This document shows, one piece after another, positions 44,073 through 55,794 of a DNA stretch of 64,000 nucleotides. The notes beneath the pieces were generated by a model. That model saw nothing but the letters and a program-made list of their open reading frames with translations. It did not search any database and had not been told where the DNA came from. The first letter of the stretch is position 1, and every line of letters starts with the position of its first letter. The position numbers and the translations under genes are program-made. The DNA lies in contig NZ_CP020660.1 of the NCBI RefSeq assembly GCF_002381345.1, positions 1,540,692 through 1,604,691 on the forward strand, written 5' to 3'. Origin of the DNA: Candidatus Enterovibrio altilux. GTDB taxonomy: Bacteria > Pseudomonadota > Gammaproteobacteria > Enterobacterales > Vibrionaceae.

Positions 44073-45103
44073 ATAAAGGAACGAAATTATTAACCTGAGC
44101 TCTAAACAGCAAGGTTCATTTAAATATTGAGATTTCTGCATAAGCTTTGTTACAAAATAACTAATCGGAAATAGTATAACTAAGCTTGAATCAATCATGG
44201 CTCACTAATATTCTGGATTGTTGAAGCAGCCATTCAGCTATGGGATTAAACCAAGCAGAGTAATCATGGAGACTTTGTTTTTTTAACAATTTAGCTATCA
44301 CGGTGGCTCTCATGGTTAAACGTGTATTTCCAGCGTCATTGAGAGTCTGCAAGGATTAATGAATTTTGTCTTGAAGCTTGCTTAATTGCTGTTGTCATTC
44401 CCTCATCATTCATGCATTAGCAAACGAGTCAAAATGATTGACGTTGCGTTCAAGATTAAGTTTAAAAAAACTATTTATCATTTAGTTATTAATTCTACGG
44501 GCTTAAAGTTTACGGTGAAGGAGAATGGAAAGTCAAAAAGCATGGTACTGGCAAAAAATAGTGAGTCTGGCATAAGCTGCATTTAGCGGTAAATATAAAA
44601 ATGCATGAAATCATTGCTTCTGAATTAAGTGCATCAAATATGACTGATGGTGAAGTGTTGCTTAACTTGTTCAAACAGACCCGTCGAAAAATTAATGAAA
44701 TATCAGCCTCATGGTGCTTACAACATGAGACAATGTTATTGAACCGTTTGTATCAAACGAGTGGCTCCATTCATCCTATTAAGAACAGGAGCAATTTTTT
44801 AAAAATGAAATCATCTGCGTAATTTATCAGTCAGTTACTAGAAGTCATATGAGTTTAATTAGCCTTGAAAAACGTCGTATGGTTATCGGAAACGTTTTCT
44901 ATCAAAAGCGGCAGTGTTTTGAATTAAAAACTACTGGAAAGAACGCTGTACATAAGCAAGTACACTGCTTAAAATAACGAAACCTACGGCATGATAAAAG
45001 TGTTAAATAAGCTGACAGCTTAGGTATATTTATAACGAAAGCAAGCGGTTAATAGTGAATTGTGTTGGTATTTGCTATCTGCACTCGAATTAGGAAACAA
45101 AGT
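44062..45103 (+). mobile_element. IS5-type element relic O (simple form)
   Basis: Near full-length plus-strand copy. The left repeat overlaps the rluC stop and the right end reads ATTAGGAAACAAAG. Two open transposase pieces remain (44386-44586 and 44601-44822, MHEIIASELSASNMTDGEVLL), interrupted by frameshifts. Confidence 0.88.
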
Positions 45104-45247
45104 CTAAAATAAGCATGTGGGTGCGCTGGAGTTATGTATTTTTAATTTAATAACTAATTATCGTTCAAAAACGCAGCGGTTGAAGGGCCTTCCTTGAATT
45201 AACGCTTTACAACACGGCGTCTGCTTATTAATATGTGTTCTACTCAT

Positions 45248-45338
45248 GGAGAGATGGCTGAGTGGTTGAAAGCACTGGTCTTGAAAACCGGCGTGCGTTT
45301 ATAGCGCACCTAGGGTTCAAATCCCTATCTCTCCACCA
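45248..45338 (+). tRNA. serT: tRNA-Ser (anticodon UGA)
   Basis: The acceptor GGAGAGA pairs with TCTCTCC. The anticodon loop CTTGAAA gives anticodon TGA. A long variable arm typical of class II tRNAs (GCGTGCGTTTATAGCGCAC) and a normal T arm (GGGTTCAAATCCC) follow. The CCA end is encoded. It is single, with its own terminator. Confidence 0.95.
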
Positions 45339-45344
45339 CATTCA

Positions 45345-45389
45345 AAAAAGTCCGTGGACTCTTGATAAAAGAGCATACGGGCTTTTTTG
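45345..45389 (+). terminator. intrinsic terminator after tRNA-Ser
   Basis: AAAAAGTCCGT pairs with ACGGGCTTTTTT across a loop containing a second short stem (CTCTTGATAAAAGAG), followed by a T run. It ends the tRNA transcript. Confidence 0.8.
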
Positions 45390-45559
45390 TTTCTGCTCAT
45401 TTTTAAGCAGCGAATGGCGATAAGTATTCAAACATGATGATAGAAGGATATGAGAGGTTAATATAAAAAGCTTCTTCAGGATGTATGTTCCGAACTATAG
45501 TGGACACAGTGATTCTTTTCCTCCAAAAATACTGTGTTATTTAACTGAGAATAAAATTT

Positions 45560-46882
45560 ATGAGCTTCACCTCGTTAGGTCTCTCTGCTCCAATCCTCAA
45601 AGCTATTCATGAACAGGGTTATGACACGCCGTCGCTAATCCAAGCGAAAGCGATCCCCGTTGTTCTAGAAGGTAAAGATGTAATGGCAATAGCCCAAACT
45701 GGGACAGGAAAAACTGCAGGTTTTACGCTTCCAATTTTGGAGCGTTTAAGTGCAGGTCAACGTGTCAAGAATAACTATGTGCGTGCGTTGATTTTGGCAC
45801 CGACACGAGAACTTGTTGCACAAATTAATGAAAGTTTAATAAAATATGGTCGTTATCTAAACGTCAGTTCTTGCGCCGTTTTCGGTGGTGTGAAGATTAA
45901 CCCACAATTACTACGTCTTCGCAAAGGTAGCGATATTTTAGTTGCGACCCCTGGCCGCCTACTAGATCTTTATAACCAAAATGCAGTGAAGTTCTCGCAA
46001 TTAGAAGTACTGGTACTTGATGAAGCAGATCGCATGCTGGATATGGGTTTTATTCGTGATATTCGTAAAGTTCTTGCTGTGTTGCCGAAGCAACGTCAAA
46101 ATTTACTGTTTTCTGCGACTTTTACTGATGCAATTCGCGAATTAACAAAAGGTTTAGTAAATCATTTAATTGAAATTTTTGTTACGCCACATGATCTTAC
46201 CGCACAAACGGTTGAACAAAGTATCTATCCAGTCGACAAGCACCAAAAAGCTCCAGTGTTGGTGCGATTGATAAAAGAAGGTAATTGGCGCCAGGTGTTG
46301 GTATTTAACCGCACTAAGCATGGTGCCAACAAGCTTGCGCATTACCTTAATGAAAAAGGTATCAGCGCTGTTCCTATGCATGGCAACAAGAGTCAGGGTG
46401 CACGCACTAAAGCTTTGGCTGATTTCAAAGCAGGTGCAGTCCGTGTTTTAGTTGCTACTGATATTGCTGCTCGAGGCATTGATATTCCCCAGCTACAACA
46501 AGTTATTAATTTTGATTTACCAAACGTGTCTGAAGATTATGTCCATCGCATCGGTCGTACAGGACGTGCAGGCGAAACTGGTAAAGCAATTTCATTGGTA
46601 TGTGCAGATGAAGCGGCTGAATTGTTTGATATTGAGCGTTTGATTCAACAAGTGTTAACACGCATTGAAATGGAAGGATTCAAGCCAAGCAATCGATTAA
46701 TGGCTTCTTGCCTAGACTTGCGACCAACCCGGTCTAAGAAACCAAAGGCTGTAGATTCTGGCAGTCAACGCTCTGGTGAAAATATGCGTCATTATAAGCC
46801 GTCAAAAAGTAAAACTTCACGTTATTTAGGAGGTAAGAGTCATAAAAGTGGTAATGGTATTTGTGGAAATAACGCTAATTGA
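45560..46882 (+). CDS. rhlE: DEAD-box ATP-dependent RNA helicase RhlE
   Basis: RNA helicase of ribosome assembly and RNA turnover. The Q motif ([28 protein letters not shown]), Walker [16 protein letters not shown] (FSATF), ARGID and [10 protein letters not shown] are all intact. [14 protein letters not shown] and the overall pattern match RhlE rather than SrmB or DeaD. The C-terminal tail of about 70 residues is basic and low-complexity, as usual. The 440 residues are normal. It is a single gene downstream of tRNA-Ser. Confidence 0.93.
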   Translation: MSFTSLGLSAPILKAIHEQGYDTPSLIQAKAIPVVLEGKDVMAIAQTGTGKTAGFTLPILERLSAGQRVKNNYVRALILAPTRELVAQINESLIKYGRYLNVSSCAVFGGVKINPQLLRLRKGSDILVATPGRLLDLYNQNAVKFSQLEVLVLDEADRMLDMGFIRDIRKVLAVLPKQRQNLLFSATFTDAIRELTKGLVNHLIEIFVTPHDLTAQTVEQSIYPVDKHQKAPVLVRLIKEGNWRQVLVFNRTKHGANKLAHYLNEKGISAVPMHGNKSQGARTKALADFKAGAVRVLVATDIAARGIDIPQLQQVINFDLPNVSEDYVHRIGRTGRAGETGKAISLVCADEAAELFDIERLIQQVLTRIEMEGFKPSNRLMASCLDLRPTRSKKPKAVDSGSQRSGENMRHYKPSKSKTSRYLGGKSHKSGNGICGNNAN

Positions 46883-47194
46883 AGTACGAATGCGACAAAA
46901 AGTGGTGGCGTATGCAACGGTAATTAACGCTTTAATGCTGGCGCAGGAGAGTCTGCACCTTGCCATTAGCACCATTTTGCACTTAAAGGTTATGAGTAGC
47001 GCCAATACTATATCCAGTTTATGAATTATAGAAAGTTGCAGTATAAATATGTTTAGATTTTTTTATCCAGTTGCATATTCAGTGTTATATTTTCAGTAGC
47101 TTTTCCTATTACTTGATAGTTCCAAAGTAATAGTAGTATGAAATAATATTCATGATAGTGGTGAATTTTCAACCAAAACTATTTTGGAGTAGTA
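46883..47194. other. spacer downstream of rhlE
   Basis: No gene, IS sequence or clear structure recognised. Confidence 0.4.
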
Positions 47195-47443
47195 AATGGC
47201 TATGTTTCTTGATCCAAGTTCAGATAACAAATCCCAATGACATTGAAAATACGCGTTTAACCATGAGGAACATCGTAATGGTTAAGTTACTAAATAAACG
47301 AAGTCTCTCACGATTTTCCTGCTTTATTTGATGCCATAGCTGAATGGCTTCTTCAGTAATCCAGAATGTTTAAGTGAGCTTAACTGTTTTATAGTGTTGA
47401 TTTAAAATTGAGTTTACGAATTTAGAAAATAAAGTCCTTTCGT
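47195..47443 (-). mobile_element. IS5-type element relic P (internally deleted)
   Basis: Both ends of a minus-strand copy are kept (GGCTATGTTTCTTGATCCAA and TTTAGAAAATAAAG), but about 800 bases between the last 40 bases and the 5' quarter are gone. Confidence 0.75.
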
Positions 47444-48114
47444 TTTTAACGTTACGTTCAAGATGAAGAATAAAGGGAGCATCCAGCATTTAGTCATTGA
47501 TTCTATCGAGCACGAAGCCTACGGTAAAGGATAATGGAAAGTAAAAAAGTATGGTACTGATGGAAAACGGCGAGTCTGGAATAAGTTACATTTAGTGGTA
47601 GATATCAAAATGCATGAAATCATTGATGCTCAGTTTAGTGTATCATATGTGGCTGACGGTGAAGTGCTATCTAGTGTGTTTAAACAGCCCTGTTGAAAAA
47701 TCAATGAAATATCAGCCGATAGAGCTTATGACACTAGACAATACTGTAAAACCGCTGATATTAAGTAAGCGGTTCTACTCAGTCTACCAAGAAAAGGAGC
47801 AACTTTTTAAAAATTTAGTTATCCGTGTGATTTGATGGTAAGTTACTAGGAGTTATAAGATTCAAATAAGTTTTGTAAAATAAGGTATGGTTACCATAAA
47901 CATCCTTTATCAGAGACGATGATATTTCTGGTCAAAAAATTACTGTGAGAGGAGATTAAATCTAAGGTCTGACAATACTCAGATTAGCGAAACCTACGCT
48001 ATGATAAAAGCGTTCAATAAGCTGATAGGGTTAGATATGCCTAAAATAAAAGCGATTATTTAATAGTCAATCATACTGAGATTTGCTATCTGAACTTAAA
48101 TTAGGAAATAGAAT
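47444..48114 (+). mobile_element. IS5-type element relic Q
   Basis: Plus-strand copy lacking its 5' third, starting in the VTFKMKNKGSIQHLVIDS block and ending in AAATTAGGAAATAGA. It is head-joined to relic P. An open piece remains at 47614-47835. Confidence 0.82.
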
Positions 48115-48131
48115 TTTGTTCAACAGACAAT

Positions 48132-49646
48132 CTATTGTTCCATTTTAGAAATTTTTATTTTCCATGTATCTGGGCCGATTTGATGTGCATTGACGCCCCG
48201 TGAGTCAACAGCAACGGTAACTGGCATATTTTCTACCGTAAATTCGTAGATAGCTTCCATGCCTAAATCTTCGAATGCAACAACACGGGCTTTCTTGATT
48301 GCTTTCGCAACAAGATAAGCCGCGCCGCCTACTGCCATTAGGTAAACTGCTTTGTGTTTTTTAATGGATGCTACTGTTGCTGGGCCGCGTTCAGCTTTAC
48401 CGATCATGCCTATCAGACCTATATCATTCAACATCATATCAGTAAATTTATCCATACGAGTTGACGTTGTGGGGCCTGCTGGACCAACAATTTCATCACC
48501 TACTGCATTAACTGGACCTACATAATAAATAAAGCGACCATTCAGATCAACACCTTTTGGCAGGCCTTCGCCGTTATTCAATCTTTCTTGAATGCGTTTG
48601 TGTGCTGCGTCGCGACCAGTAAAGATCTTGCCAGAAAGCAGCACTGTTTCACCGGTTTTCCATTCTTGTATGTCATTTTTCGTTATCACATCCAAGTTCA
48701 CATAGCGGGCATTATTTCCCACTTCCCACGTTACTTCAGGCCACTCATCCTGTTTCGGTGGTTGAAGGTTGGCTGGTCCTGAACCATCAAGCGTGAAGTG
48801 AATGTGGCGTGTTGCTGCACAATTAGGAATCAAACAAACAGGTTTCGATGCTGCATGCGTTGGTGCTGTTTTAATTTTTACATCAACAACCGTGGTTAAA
48901 CCGCCAAGGCCTTGTGCGCCAATACCGAGCTTGTTTACACGGTTAAAAATGTCTAACCGCAATTCTTCTTCTGCATTTTGTGGGCCACGATCAATAAGCT
49001 CTTGAATATCTATGTGTTCCATCAGCGATTCTTTCGCCAGTATAGCTGCTTTTTCAGCCGTTCCACCAATGCCTATTCCTAGTATACCCGGTGGGCACCA
49101 ACCTGCACCCATGGTTTGTAGGGTTTCCTCTACCCATGCCGCCACATCATCCGACGGATTTAGCATTACCATTTTGGTTTTGTTTTCTGAACCACCGCCT
49201 TTGGCAGCGATTTGAACTCCTATCGCATTGCCAGGTACTAAGTTAATGTGGACAACCGCTGGCGTGTTGTCTTTTGTGTTCGTTCTTTTTCCTGCAGGAT
49301 CTGCAACTATAGATGCACGAAGTGGATTATTTGGGTTATTATAGGCACGACGAACACCCTCATCCACCATTTGCTGCACTGTCAGATCACTTTCCCACTG
49401 AACGTTCATTCCAATATTCACAAAACAGGTAACAATACCAGTGTCTTGGCAGATAGGGCGCTTGCCTTCTGCTGACATACGAGAGTTGATCAATATTTGG
49501 GCAATAGCATCTTTTGCTGCTTGATTCTGCTCTTTATTATATGCCTTCTCAAGTGCTTTAATAAAATCAAGTGGATGATAGTAAGAAATATACTGTAGTG
49601 CGTCAGCGATACTGTCGATGACATCTTCTTTACGGATAACAGTCAT
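48132..49646 (-). CDS. fumA: class I fumarate hydratase (Fe-S)
   Basis: Oxygen-sensitive [4Fe-4S] fumarase of the TCA cycle, fumarate to malate. The alpha domain carries KRPICQDTG, GGGSENKT, GIGIGGTAEKAA and the cluster cysteine in LIPNCAATRH. The beta domain carries GPTTSTRMDKF and VGGAAYLVAKAI. I use the ATG at 49646 (GAGG 6 bases upstream), giving 504 residues; longer in-frame starts up to 49676 are less likely. The fused alpha-beta form is the FumA/FumB type; the letter of the gene symbol is by convention. IS relics lie on both sides. Confidence 0.92.
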   Translation of the reverse strand: MTVIRKEDVIDSIADALQYISYYHPLDFIKALEKAYNKEQNQAAKDAIAQILINSRMSAEGKRPICQDTGIVTCFVNIGMNVQWESDLTVQQMVDEGVRRAYNNPNNPLRASIVADPAGKRTNTKDNTPAVVHINLVPGNAIGVQIAAKGGGSENKTKMVMLNPSDDVAAWVEETLQTMGAGWCPPGILGIGIGGTAEKAAILAKESLMEHIDIQELIDRGPQNAEEELRLDIFNRVNKLGIGAQGLGGLTTVVDVKIKTAPTHAASKPVCLIPNCAATRHIHFTLDGSGPANLQPPKQDEWPEVTWEVGNNARYVNLDVITKNDIQEWKTGETVLLSGKIFTGRDAAHKRIQERLNNGEGLPKGVDLNGRFIYYVGPVNAVGDEIVGPAGPTTSTRMDKFTDMMLNDIGLIGMIGKAERGPATVASIKKHKAVYLMAVGGAAYLVAKAIKKARVVAFEDLGMEAIYEFTVENMPVTVAVDSRGVNAHQIGPDTWKIKISKMEQ

Positions 49647-49914
49647 AATTGCCTCTGTTATTATAATAAATCCCATGGTGCCGTTTGTCAGTTGTATTTA
49701 CAAGCCACACAGTTATGTATTTAATAAAGCGATTATGATTCAAAGGTAAGACGTATATTTAATGAATCAATTATTTTACCGTATATTTTCGTTGATTTGG
49801 AGTATCCAACTGTTTTTCGGTTGAATCTTTGTAAACTTCTACGGAAGGTTAAATTTTTCCTTAATGAAGTGTGTATAGAACTTGTCTAGCACATGTCTAT
49901 CTTGGGTAGGATGT
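49647..49914. other. fumarase upstream spacer
   Basis: No gene seen. It should hold the fumarase promoter. No convincing operator was identified. Confidence 0.35.
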
Positions 49915-50433
49915 GTGTTATTTCCTCATTTGAGCGTAGATCGAGGTGATAACATGGTTAGCTATGAAATGACCGCTAAATTACCCGGATGACATCATTT
50001 TTTAAAAGCTATGCTCTCTATTAATGGGATGAATGGAACCATTTATTTAACACTATCGCTATACATCTCATTGATACTTCAGTGAGTCTGTTTGAGCAAG
50101 TTAAGCCGTGCTTCACCCCCCAATTACATTCGTTGAATTTAACTTAGCAGCAATGATCTCATGGGGATTTATCTCTATTGCTAAATGTAATTTGCATAAA
50201 ATTAGATATTTCCCATTAGTCGTATATTTTTTATTTTATATACGCTTTTACCGTAGACTTTGAGCCCAGTAGAATCAATGCTCAGTCTTGTTTATTTCCT
50301 TAGTCTTCGTCTGGAACGTGACGTGAGTTATTCTGATTTGCTTACTGACACGAGAATAATGAATCCATACAAATGACAGTTGAGCAAGCTCGAAAACAGG
50401 ATTAATGAATCCTTCTAGACCCCCCTCAATGAC
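49915..50433 (-). mobile_element. IS5-type element relic R
   Basis: Minus-strand copy whose 3' terminal region is mostly deleted (only a short stub near 49915). It runs to the LRGLQGFINSV-encoding block and is cut at 50433, exactly where composite relic S begins. Confidence 0.8.
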
Positions 50434-51650
50434 TGGTCTTATTTCCTAATTCGAGTTCAAATAGTCAATTTCAACATGATTCACTATGAGACCATCGCTT
50501 TCGTGTTAGACATAGGCTAGCCCTGTTAGCTTATTTAATACTTTTACCATGTGTAGGCTTCGCTAATCTGAGTACTCTGATCCTTTAGGATGAATGGCTT
50601 CCCAGTAGTTTGTTGATTCTAAACCCTGCCGTTTTTGATAGGCTTTGTTTCTTAAATCAGGGAACTAAATTATCAATTTACGTTCTAAACAGTTAGTCTC
50701 ATTTAAATGTTCAATTCTCTGAATAAGCTTAGTTACAAAACAACCAATGGGAAACAATATAATCAAGCTTTAATGAATTGTGGTGCACTAACATTATGGA
50801 TTGATGAAGAAGCCATTCAGCTATGGAATTAAACTAAGCAGAGTAATCGTGGAAGACCCCTCGTGTATTTAGTGGCTTAGCCATTACGATGGCTTTCATG
50901 GTTAAATGAGCATTTCCATTACCGTTGAGAGTCTGCAACGGTTCATTAATTTTGTTTTCAAGCTTGTTTAACTGCCGTTGTCATGTCTTTACTATTCATG
51001 CATTAGAAAGTAAGCCAAAATGGTAAATGTTGCGTTGAAAACGAAGACTAAAGAAATTGTTTAGCGTGCTTAGCTATTGATTTGATGGGGTTCAAAGTCT
51101 ACGTGAGGGAGCAAGGAAAGTAAAAAAAATCATGGTACTAATGGGAAACGACGAGTCTGGTATAAGTGACATTTAATGGTAGATATAAATACGCATGAAA
51201 TCATTGCAGCTGAGTTAAATGCATTAGATATGACTGACAGTGTAGTGCGACCTAACTTGCTCAAACAGATCTGCCGAGGCACTAATGCAATATCAGACGA
51301 TGAAGCTTATGACACGAGACAATGTTACGCGACCGTTTGAGTGAAAAAATCGGTTCCAATCATCCCACCAAGAAAAGGAGTAACTTCTTGAAAACAAGGT
51401 TATCCGCGTTATTTAGCGGTTCGTTACCAAAAGTTATATGATGCCAATCAACATTAAAAAATGAGGTATGGTTGCCATAAACATTTCCTATAAAAGGTGG
51501 TAATGTTGCAAGTTCAAAAGTTACTAGGAGGAACATTGAGCCTAAGCGATCATAATGCTAAAATTAGCGAAACCTATGGCATGATAAAAGTGTGTAAATA
51601 TGCTGATAGGGTTAGGTATGTTTAAAATGAAAACGATCGTTTAATAATTC
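50434..51650 (+). mobile_element. IS5-type element relic S (composite form)
   Basis: Starts with GGTCTTATTTCCTAATTCGA, the inverted 3' piece, and joins at 50640/50641 to GGCTTTGTTTCTTAAATCAG, the 5' end of a plus-strand transposase. The junction lacks about 20 bases present in other composites. The right outer repeat is lost near 51650. It appears to have interrupted relic R. Confidence 0.85.
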
Positions 51651-51654
51651 ACCA

Positions 51655-51830
51655 TAGATGCTTCAGCCGGTCTGTGTGAGCAAGTTCGGTAACACTGCAC
51701 CGTCACTGTTTCCAATTGATTGTTTTGTAGCGAAGCTTGCCTATAAATCTAAATATTTAGGTGAAACTAGTAGTTTATAATATAGATTAATAATTTAGTC
51801 CTCTAATTTAGAAAATATAGTCTATCTTAA
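51655..51830 (-). mobile_element. IS5-type element relic T (fragment)
   Basis: Two joined pieces of a minus-strand copy: the VLPNLLKQ region and the last 120 bases of the 5' end. Confidence 0.65.
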
Positions 51831-51974
51831 ATTGAGTATTTTCGGTACCATCATGCATTAGAGATATGGTTAATTTACTAGTGGGCTCATCGAGCATTGA
51901 TTTTAACTAAAGAAGTTGATCATGAAGATGGCTAGGTTTGATGAGTAAGCGCTTATGCAGCGCTGAGGTTCAAT

Positions 51975-52727
51975 TTACGACTCTGCAACGAGTTTTCTAA
52001 CCAGTTCAAGATCTTCCGCCGTATCAACACCTGCCGGAGGTGCTTCAATCGCGGTATCAACGTGAATTTTTTCTCCATACCAAAGCACGCGAAGTTGCTC
52101 CAAACATTCGATGTGTTCAATCGGGCTTGGCGGCCAGTGAATGTAGGTATTGATGAACCCTGCACGATAACTATAAATGCCAATATGACGTTTTAAATTA
52201 TGGTGTATTTTTGTTGGGACTTTTGTTAAATGATCATGTTCCCAAGGAATAGCAGCGCGGCTGAAATATAGTGCATAACTATCTTTATCTGTGACGACTT
52301 TCACTGTATTAGGGTTAAAGATCTCACTGGTGTGATAGATGTTCACCGCAAGTGTGGCCATTGGCGCAGCACTACGCTCTAAGTTTTCAGCGACCTGGTG
52401 AATAGTATTCGGTGGAAGCAGTGGTTCATCACCTTGAACATTTACGACGATTTCATCGGTAGTTAAATTGTATTTTTTTATTACTTCAGCAAGGCGTTGA
52501 GTGCCAGATTGATGATATGGGCTAGTCAGACACACTTCACCACCAAATGTTTTTACAGCATCAACGATGCGCTGATCGTCTGTTGCGACGATCACTTTTT
52601 CTGCACCAGATTTAATCGATTGTTCGTAAACCAACTGCACCATTGGTTTGCCTCCTATATCCACCAACGGTTTTGCAGGTAAACGACTGGATTTATAGCG
52701 AGCAGGTATGACGACCGTGAACCTCAT
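51975..52727 (-). CDS. kdsB: 3-deoxy-manno-octulosonate cytidylyltransferase
   Basis: Activates Kdo as CMP-Kdo for the LPS inner core. The N-terminal [21 protein letters not shown] holds the nucleotide-binding loop. [11 protein letters not shown] and [11 protein letters not shown] are diagnostic. The 250 residues are normal. The ATG overlaps the stop of ycaR by 4 bases. Last gene of msbA-lpxK-ycaR-kdsB. Confidence 0.96.
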   Translation of the reverse strand: MRFTVVIPARYKSSRLPAKPLVDIGGKPMVQLVYEQSIKSGAEKVIVATDDQRIVDAVKTFGGEVCLTSPYHQSGTQRLAEVIKKYNLTTDEIVVNVQGDEPLLPPNTIHQVAENLERSAAPMATLAVNIYHTSEIFNPNTVKVVTDKDSYALYFSRAAIPWEHDHLTKVPTKIHHNLKRHIGIYSYRAGFINTYIHWPPSPIEHIECLEQLRVLWYGEKIHVDTAIEAPPAGVDTAEDLELVRKLVAES

Positions 52728-52906
52728 GATTTCACTTCTTCCGATAATATTTCTCGTGCTTCCGTGGTTAGCATAACTGGGATACCATCATGAATCGGAT
52801 AAGCCAAACGGTCAAATTTACACACAAGTTCACTATCTCCTATATTGTAACTCAACTTTCCTTTACACGCTGGGCATGCAATGATGTCAAGCAGTCGGTG
52901 ATCCAT
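52724..52906 (-). CDS. ycaR: Trm112-like small zinc-ribbon protein YcaR
   Basis: Small cytoplasmic protein of the Trm112/UPF0434 family, of unclear role in bacteria. [18 protein letters not shown] shows the CPxC knuckle; the second Cys pair of eukaryotic members is reduced to one Cys ([12 protein letters not shown]). I start at the second Met (52906), which matches the family; the ATG two codons earlier is possible. It overlaps the 3' end of lpxK by about 20 bases and kdsB by 4, so all three are coupled. Confidence 0.93.
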   Translation of the reverse strand: MDHRLLDIIACPACKGKLSYNIGDSELVCKFDRLAYPIHDGIPVMLTTEAREILSEEVKS

Positions 52907-53918
52907 ATTCATCCTTCACTTTCTTAATGGTTCTTAGTATATTGTTGGTATCATCTTGACAGATAAAAGCATCAACAGGAAGATACCACCAATTTTCGCT
53001 ATTTAGGTTACCTACGAGCATATGACGACACTTTACGGCATCTTTTTCTGTCATGATTAAGTGTTGCCCTTTCTCAGATAATTCAGATATTTTTTTAAAT
53101 GAAAATGTTTTGTGATCCGCAAACGGTTCGCAGTGAACTGGGGTGACACCCAATGAAAATAGTGTATTAAAAAATTGCTGTGGGTTACCAATGCCTGCCA
53201 TTGCTACCGTATTTTTCAATGAGCGAGCAGGAACATGCTTTCCTGTTTTTAAGTTAACAAACTCTCTCGGTGTCAAGCTCATTTGGACTTCGCCTTGTAA
53301 CGCATGACCACCGTTACACACTACAAAATCAACGCTTGCTAGTCGGTCTGTTTGCTCTCTGAGCGGGCCATATGGTATGTAATGTGTGTTGCCGAATCGG
53401 CGCTCGCCATCGATGACCACGAATTCTATATCTCTCGCCAATTTATAGTGTTGAAGACCATCATCAGTAATAATGATATCAACACCCAAAGGTAACAATG
53501 CTTTTACAGCATCACTACGGACAGGTGAAATGGCAACAGGAACCTGCATACGCTGATAAATCAGCACAGGTTCATCACCTGCTTTTTTTGTGGTTGTCAT
53601 TGCATTAAGCACAAATGGATAGCGATCAGAAGTTCCTTTATAACCACGCGATACTACACCTGGCGACATGCCTAACGCTTTGAGTTGCTCAACTAACCAA
53701 ATAACGATTGGTGTTTTTCCATTACCACCCACGGTGATATTACCCACTACAATCACTGGGACTGGTGCGCGATAAACATTATTTTTACCGTTGATATAAT
53801 CTAAACGATGTTTTCTAGCAATCGCACCAAATACTTTGCTTAGTGGCCACAAAAGTGGAGCGCTAAGAAATCTTAGAGGATGATTATCAAACCAAATTTT
53901 TTCTATCCATCCCGCCAA
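52887..53918 (-). CDS. lpxK: tetraacyldisaccharide 4'-kinase LpxK
   Basis: Phosphorylates the 4' position of the lipid A precursor, completing lipid IVA at the inner membrane. The P-loop [18 protein letters not shown] and MTEKDAVKC motifs are present. The start is a TTG at 53918, with GGAG about 9 bases upstream inside the end of msbA; the nearby ATG is out of frame. The family N-terminus ([11 protein letters not shown]) begins four codons in. The 343 residues are normal. Three bases separate it from msbA. Confidence 0.94.
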   Translation of the reverse strand: MAGWIEKIWFDNHPLRFLSAPLLWPLSKVFGAIARKHRLDYINGKNNVYRAPVPVIVVGNITVGGNGKTPIVIWLVEQLKALGMSPGVVSRGYKGTSDRYPFVLNAMTTTKKAGDEPVLIYQRMQVPVAISPVRSDAVKALLPLGVDIIITDDGLQHYKLARDIEFVVIDGERRFGNTHYIPYGPLREQTDRLASVDFVVCNGGHALQGEVQMSLTPREFVNLKTGKHVPARSLKNTVAMAGIGNPQQFFNTLFSLGVTPVHCEPFADHKTFSFKKISELSEKGQHLIMTEKDAVKCRHMLVGNLNSENWWYLPVDAFICQDDTNNILRTIKKVKDEYGSPTA

Positions 53919-53921
53919 GGT

Positions 53922-55676
53922 TTACTCTCCAAGTTGAATGCGATATAATTGTGCGTAAGCACCATCTTTCGCCATTAGTGTTGAATGATTACCCCTCTCA
54001 ATAATATCACCTTCATCAATAACGAGAATTTCATCTGCATTTTCAATGGTCGATAATCGATGTGCAATAATTAAAACGGTACGATTTTTTTGAAGTTTAT
54101 CCAGCGCTGCTTGAATTGTTCGCTCAGATTCAGTATCCAGCGCCGATGTGGCTTCATCTAAAATAAGGATAGGAGCATCACGTAGCAACGCACGTGCTAT
54201 CGCAATACGCTGGCATTGCCCCCCCGATAAATTGACGCCATTTTCGCCAATTATAGTATCAAATCCATGCGTCATCTCGCGCACGAAATAGGCAGCATAA
54301 GATAGCTCTGCAGCATGCTCTATTTGCTCACGAGTATATTTATCTTTCGCAGCATACGCAATATTGTTCGCAATTGTGTCATTAAACAAATGAACATTTT
54401 GCGAAACGATAGCCACGTGGTTACGCAAGTTAGTCAAGGTATAATCTTCAATGCGAACACCATCAATAGTGATGTCACCACTGTCAATATCATAGAAACG
54501 AGTCAACAAGTTTGCAATGGTACTTTTACCAGAGCCAGAACGGCCAACTAGTGCTAATGTTTTGCCTGCTGGCAAATCGAAACTAACATTGTTCAGTGCT
54601 GGAGTGTCTTTGTTTGGATAGGTAAATACTACATTATTGACGGTTAAATTCCCTTTTATACGCTTGACACTGTGCTCACCATTGTCTTGTTCAGTTTCCA
54701 TGGCCATCAGCTCAAAGAGGCTGTTACAAGCTGCCATACCCCGTTGAAACTGTGAAATCACATTGGTTAATGCTTTCAACGGACGCATCAAACTAAACAT
54801 GGCACCAAATACAACCGCAAATGTACCAGCGGTTAACTCAGAACGGATTGACTCGGTGTTTGCTAGCATAAGAACAGCCACCAAAGCAAAAGACGCAATG
54901 AGTTGGATCACAGGGTTTGCGATTGCCTGAGCAGACACAAGCTTCATGGTTTGTTGTCGCATGCTATTGCTAACGTTTTCGAAACGTATTTTTTCTACTT
55001 TTTGACCACAAAAGCTAAGAACAATTTTATGACCTTTTAGCATTTGTTCCGCTGAAGAGGTAACAGAACCCATGGCTTCTTGCATGTTCGAGGAAATTTT
55101 ACGAAAGCGTTTCGACACGAAGCCGATGACCCAAGCCACAACTGGGACGATAACCGATAAAATAGCGGAAAGCTGCCAACTATAGTAAAACATGAGGGTC
55201 ATCAAACCGATGATCGATGCACCTTCACGCACCAAACTGACTAATGCACCACTAGTTGCATTCGCAACTTGCTCAGAGTCGTAGGTAATACGAGAAAGCA
55301 ATGCGCCTGAAGATTCTTTATTAAAGAAACTCACTGGCATTTTCATGAAGTGGTTAAACATGTGGCGACGCATTATCATAACTACTTTGCCTGAAACCCA
55401 TGATAAACTATACGTAGAAACAAAACTAGACGCACCGCGTACCAACATTAAAATGACGAGGTAAATAGGTATCATTTTAAGAAAATTACTATCCACGCTA
55501 TTGTAAGTAAATCCTTCATCGAGAAGCGGTTTGATCATCGACAGCATTAAGGTGTCACTTGCCGCATTAATGATCAGAGCGATGACGGCAACCACTAAGC
55601 CAGTTTTATAACTAGCAATAAATGGCCACAGTTTTGTGAACGTATCCCACGTGGTTCTATATTGGTATATTGTCAT
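53922..55676 (-). CDS. msbA: lipid A flippase ABC transporter MsbA
   Basis: Homodimeric inner-membrane exporter that flips lipid A-core to the periplasmic leaflet. Six membrane segments (residues 20-310) precede the ATPase domain with Walker [10 protein letters not shown], signature [12 protein letters not shown], Walker [13 protein letters not shown] and switch His in IIAHRLST. The 584 residues are normal. First gene of the lipid A/Kdo operon; its usual vibrio neighbour comEC is not upstream, where an IS relic lies instead. Confidence 0.96.
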   Translation of the reverse strand: MTIYQYRTTWDTFTKLWPFIASYKTGLVVAVIALIINAASDTLMLSMIKPLLDEGFTYNSVDSNFLKMIPIYLVILMLVRGASSFVSTYSLSWVSGKVVMIMRRHMFNHFMKMPVSFFNKESSGALLSRITYDSEQVANATSGALVSLVREGASIIGLMTLMFYYSWQLSAILSVIVPVVAWVIGFVSKRFRKISSNMQEAMGSVTSSAEQMLKGHKIVLSFCGQKVEKIRFENVSNSMRQQTMKLVSAQAIANPVIQLIASFALVAVLMLANTESIRSELTAGTFAVVFGAMFSLMRPLKALTNVISQFQRGMAACNSLFELMAMETEQDNGEHSVKRIKGNLTVNNVVFTYPNKDTPALNNVSFDLPAGKTLALVGRSGSGKSTIANLLTRFYDIDSGDITIDGVRIEDYTLTNLRNHVAIVSQNVHLFNDTIANNIAYAAKDKYTREQIEHAAELSYAAYFVREMTHGFDTIIGENGVNLSGGQCQRIAIARALLRDAPILILDEATSALDTESERTIQAALDKLQKNRTVLIIAHRLSTIENADEILVIDEGDIIERGNHSTLMAKDGAYAQLYRIQLGE

Positions 55677-55794
55677 TTGAATTGCTTATATTACGGCAAG
55701 TAACAAGCATTCTACTCTTTTCTTTGAGGTGCTCAAAACATCTTACGGCATTCAAAAGGTTTAATATCATATCTTGGGTTAAGGACTGAATTGA

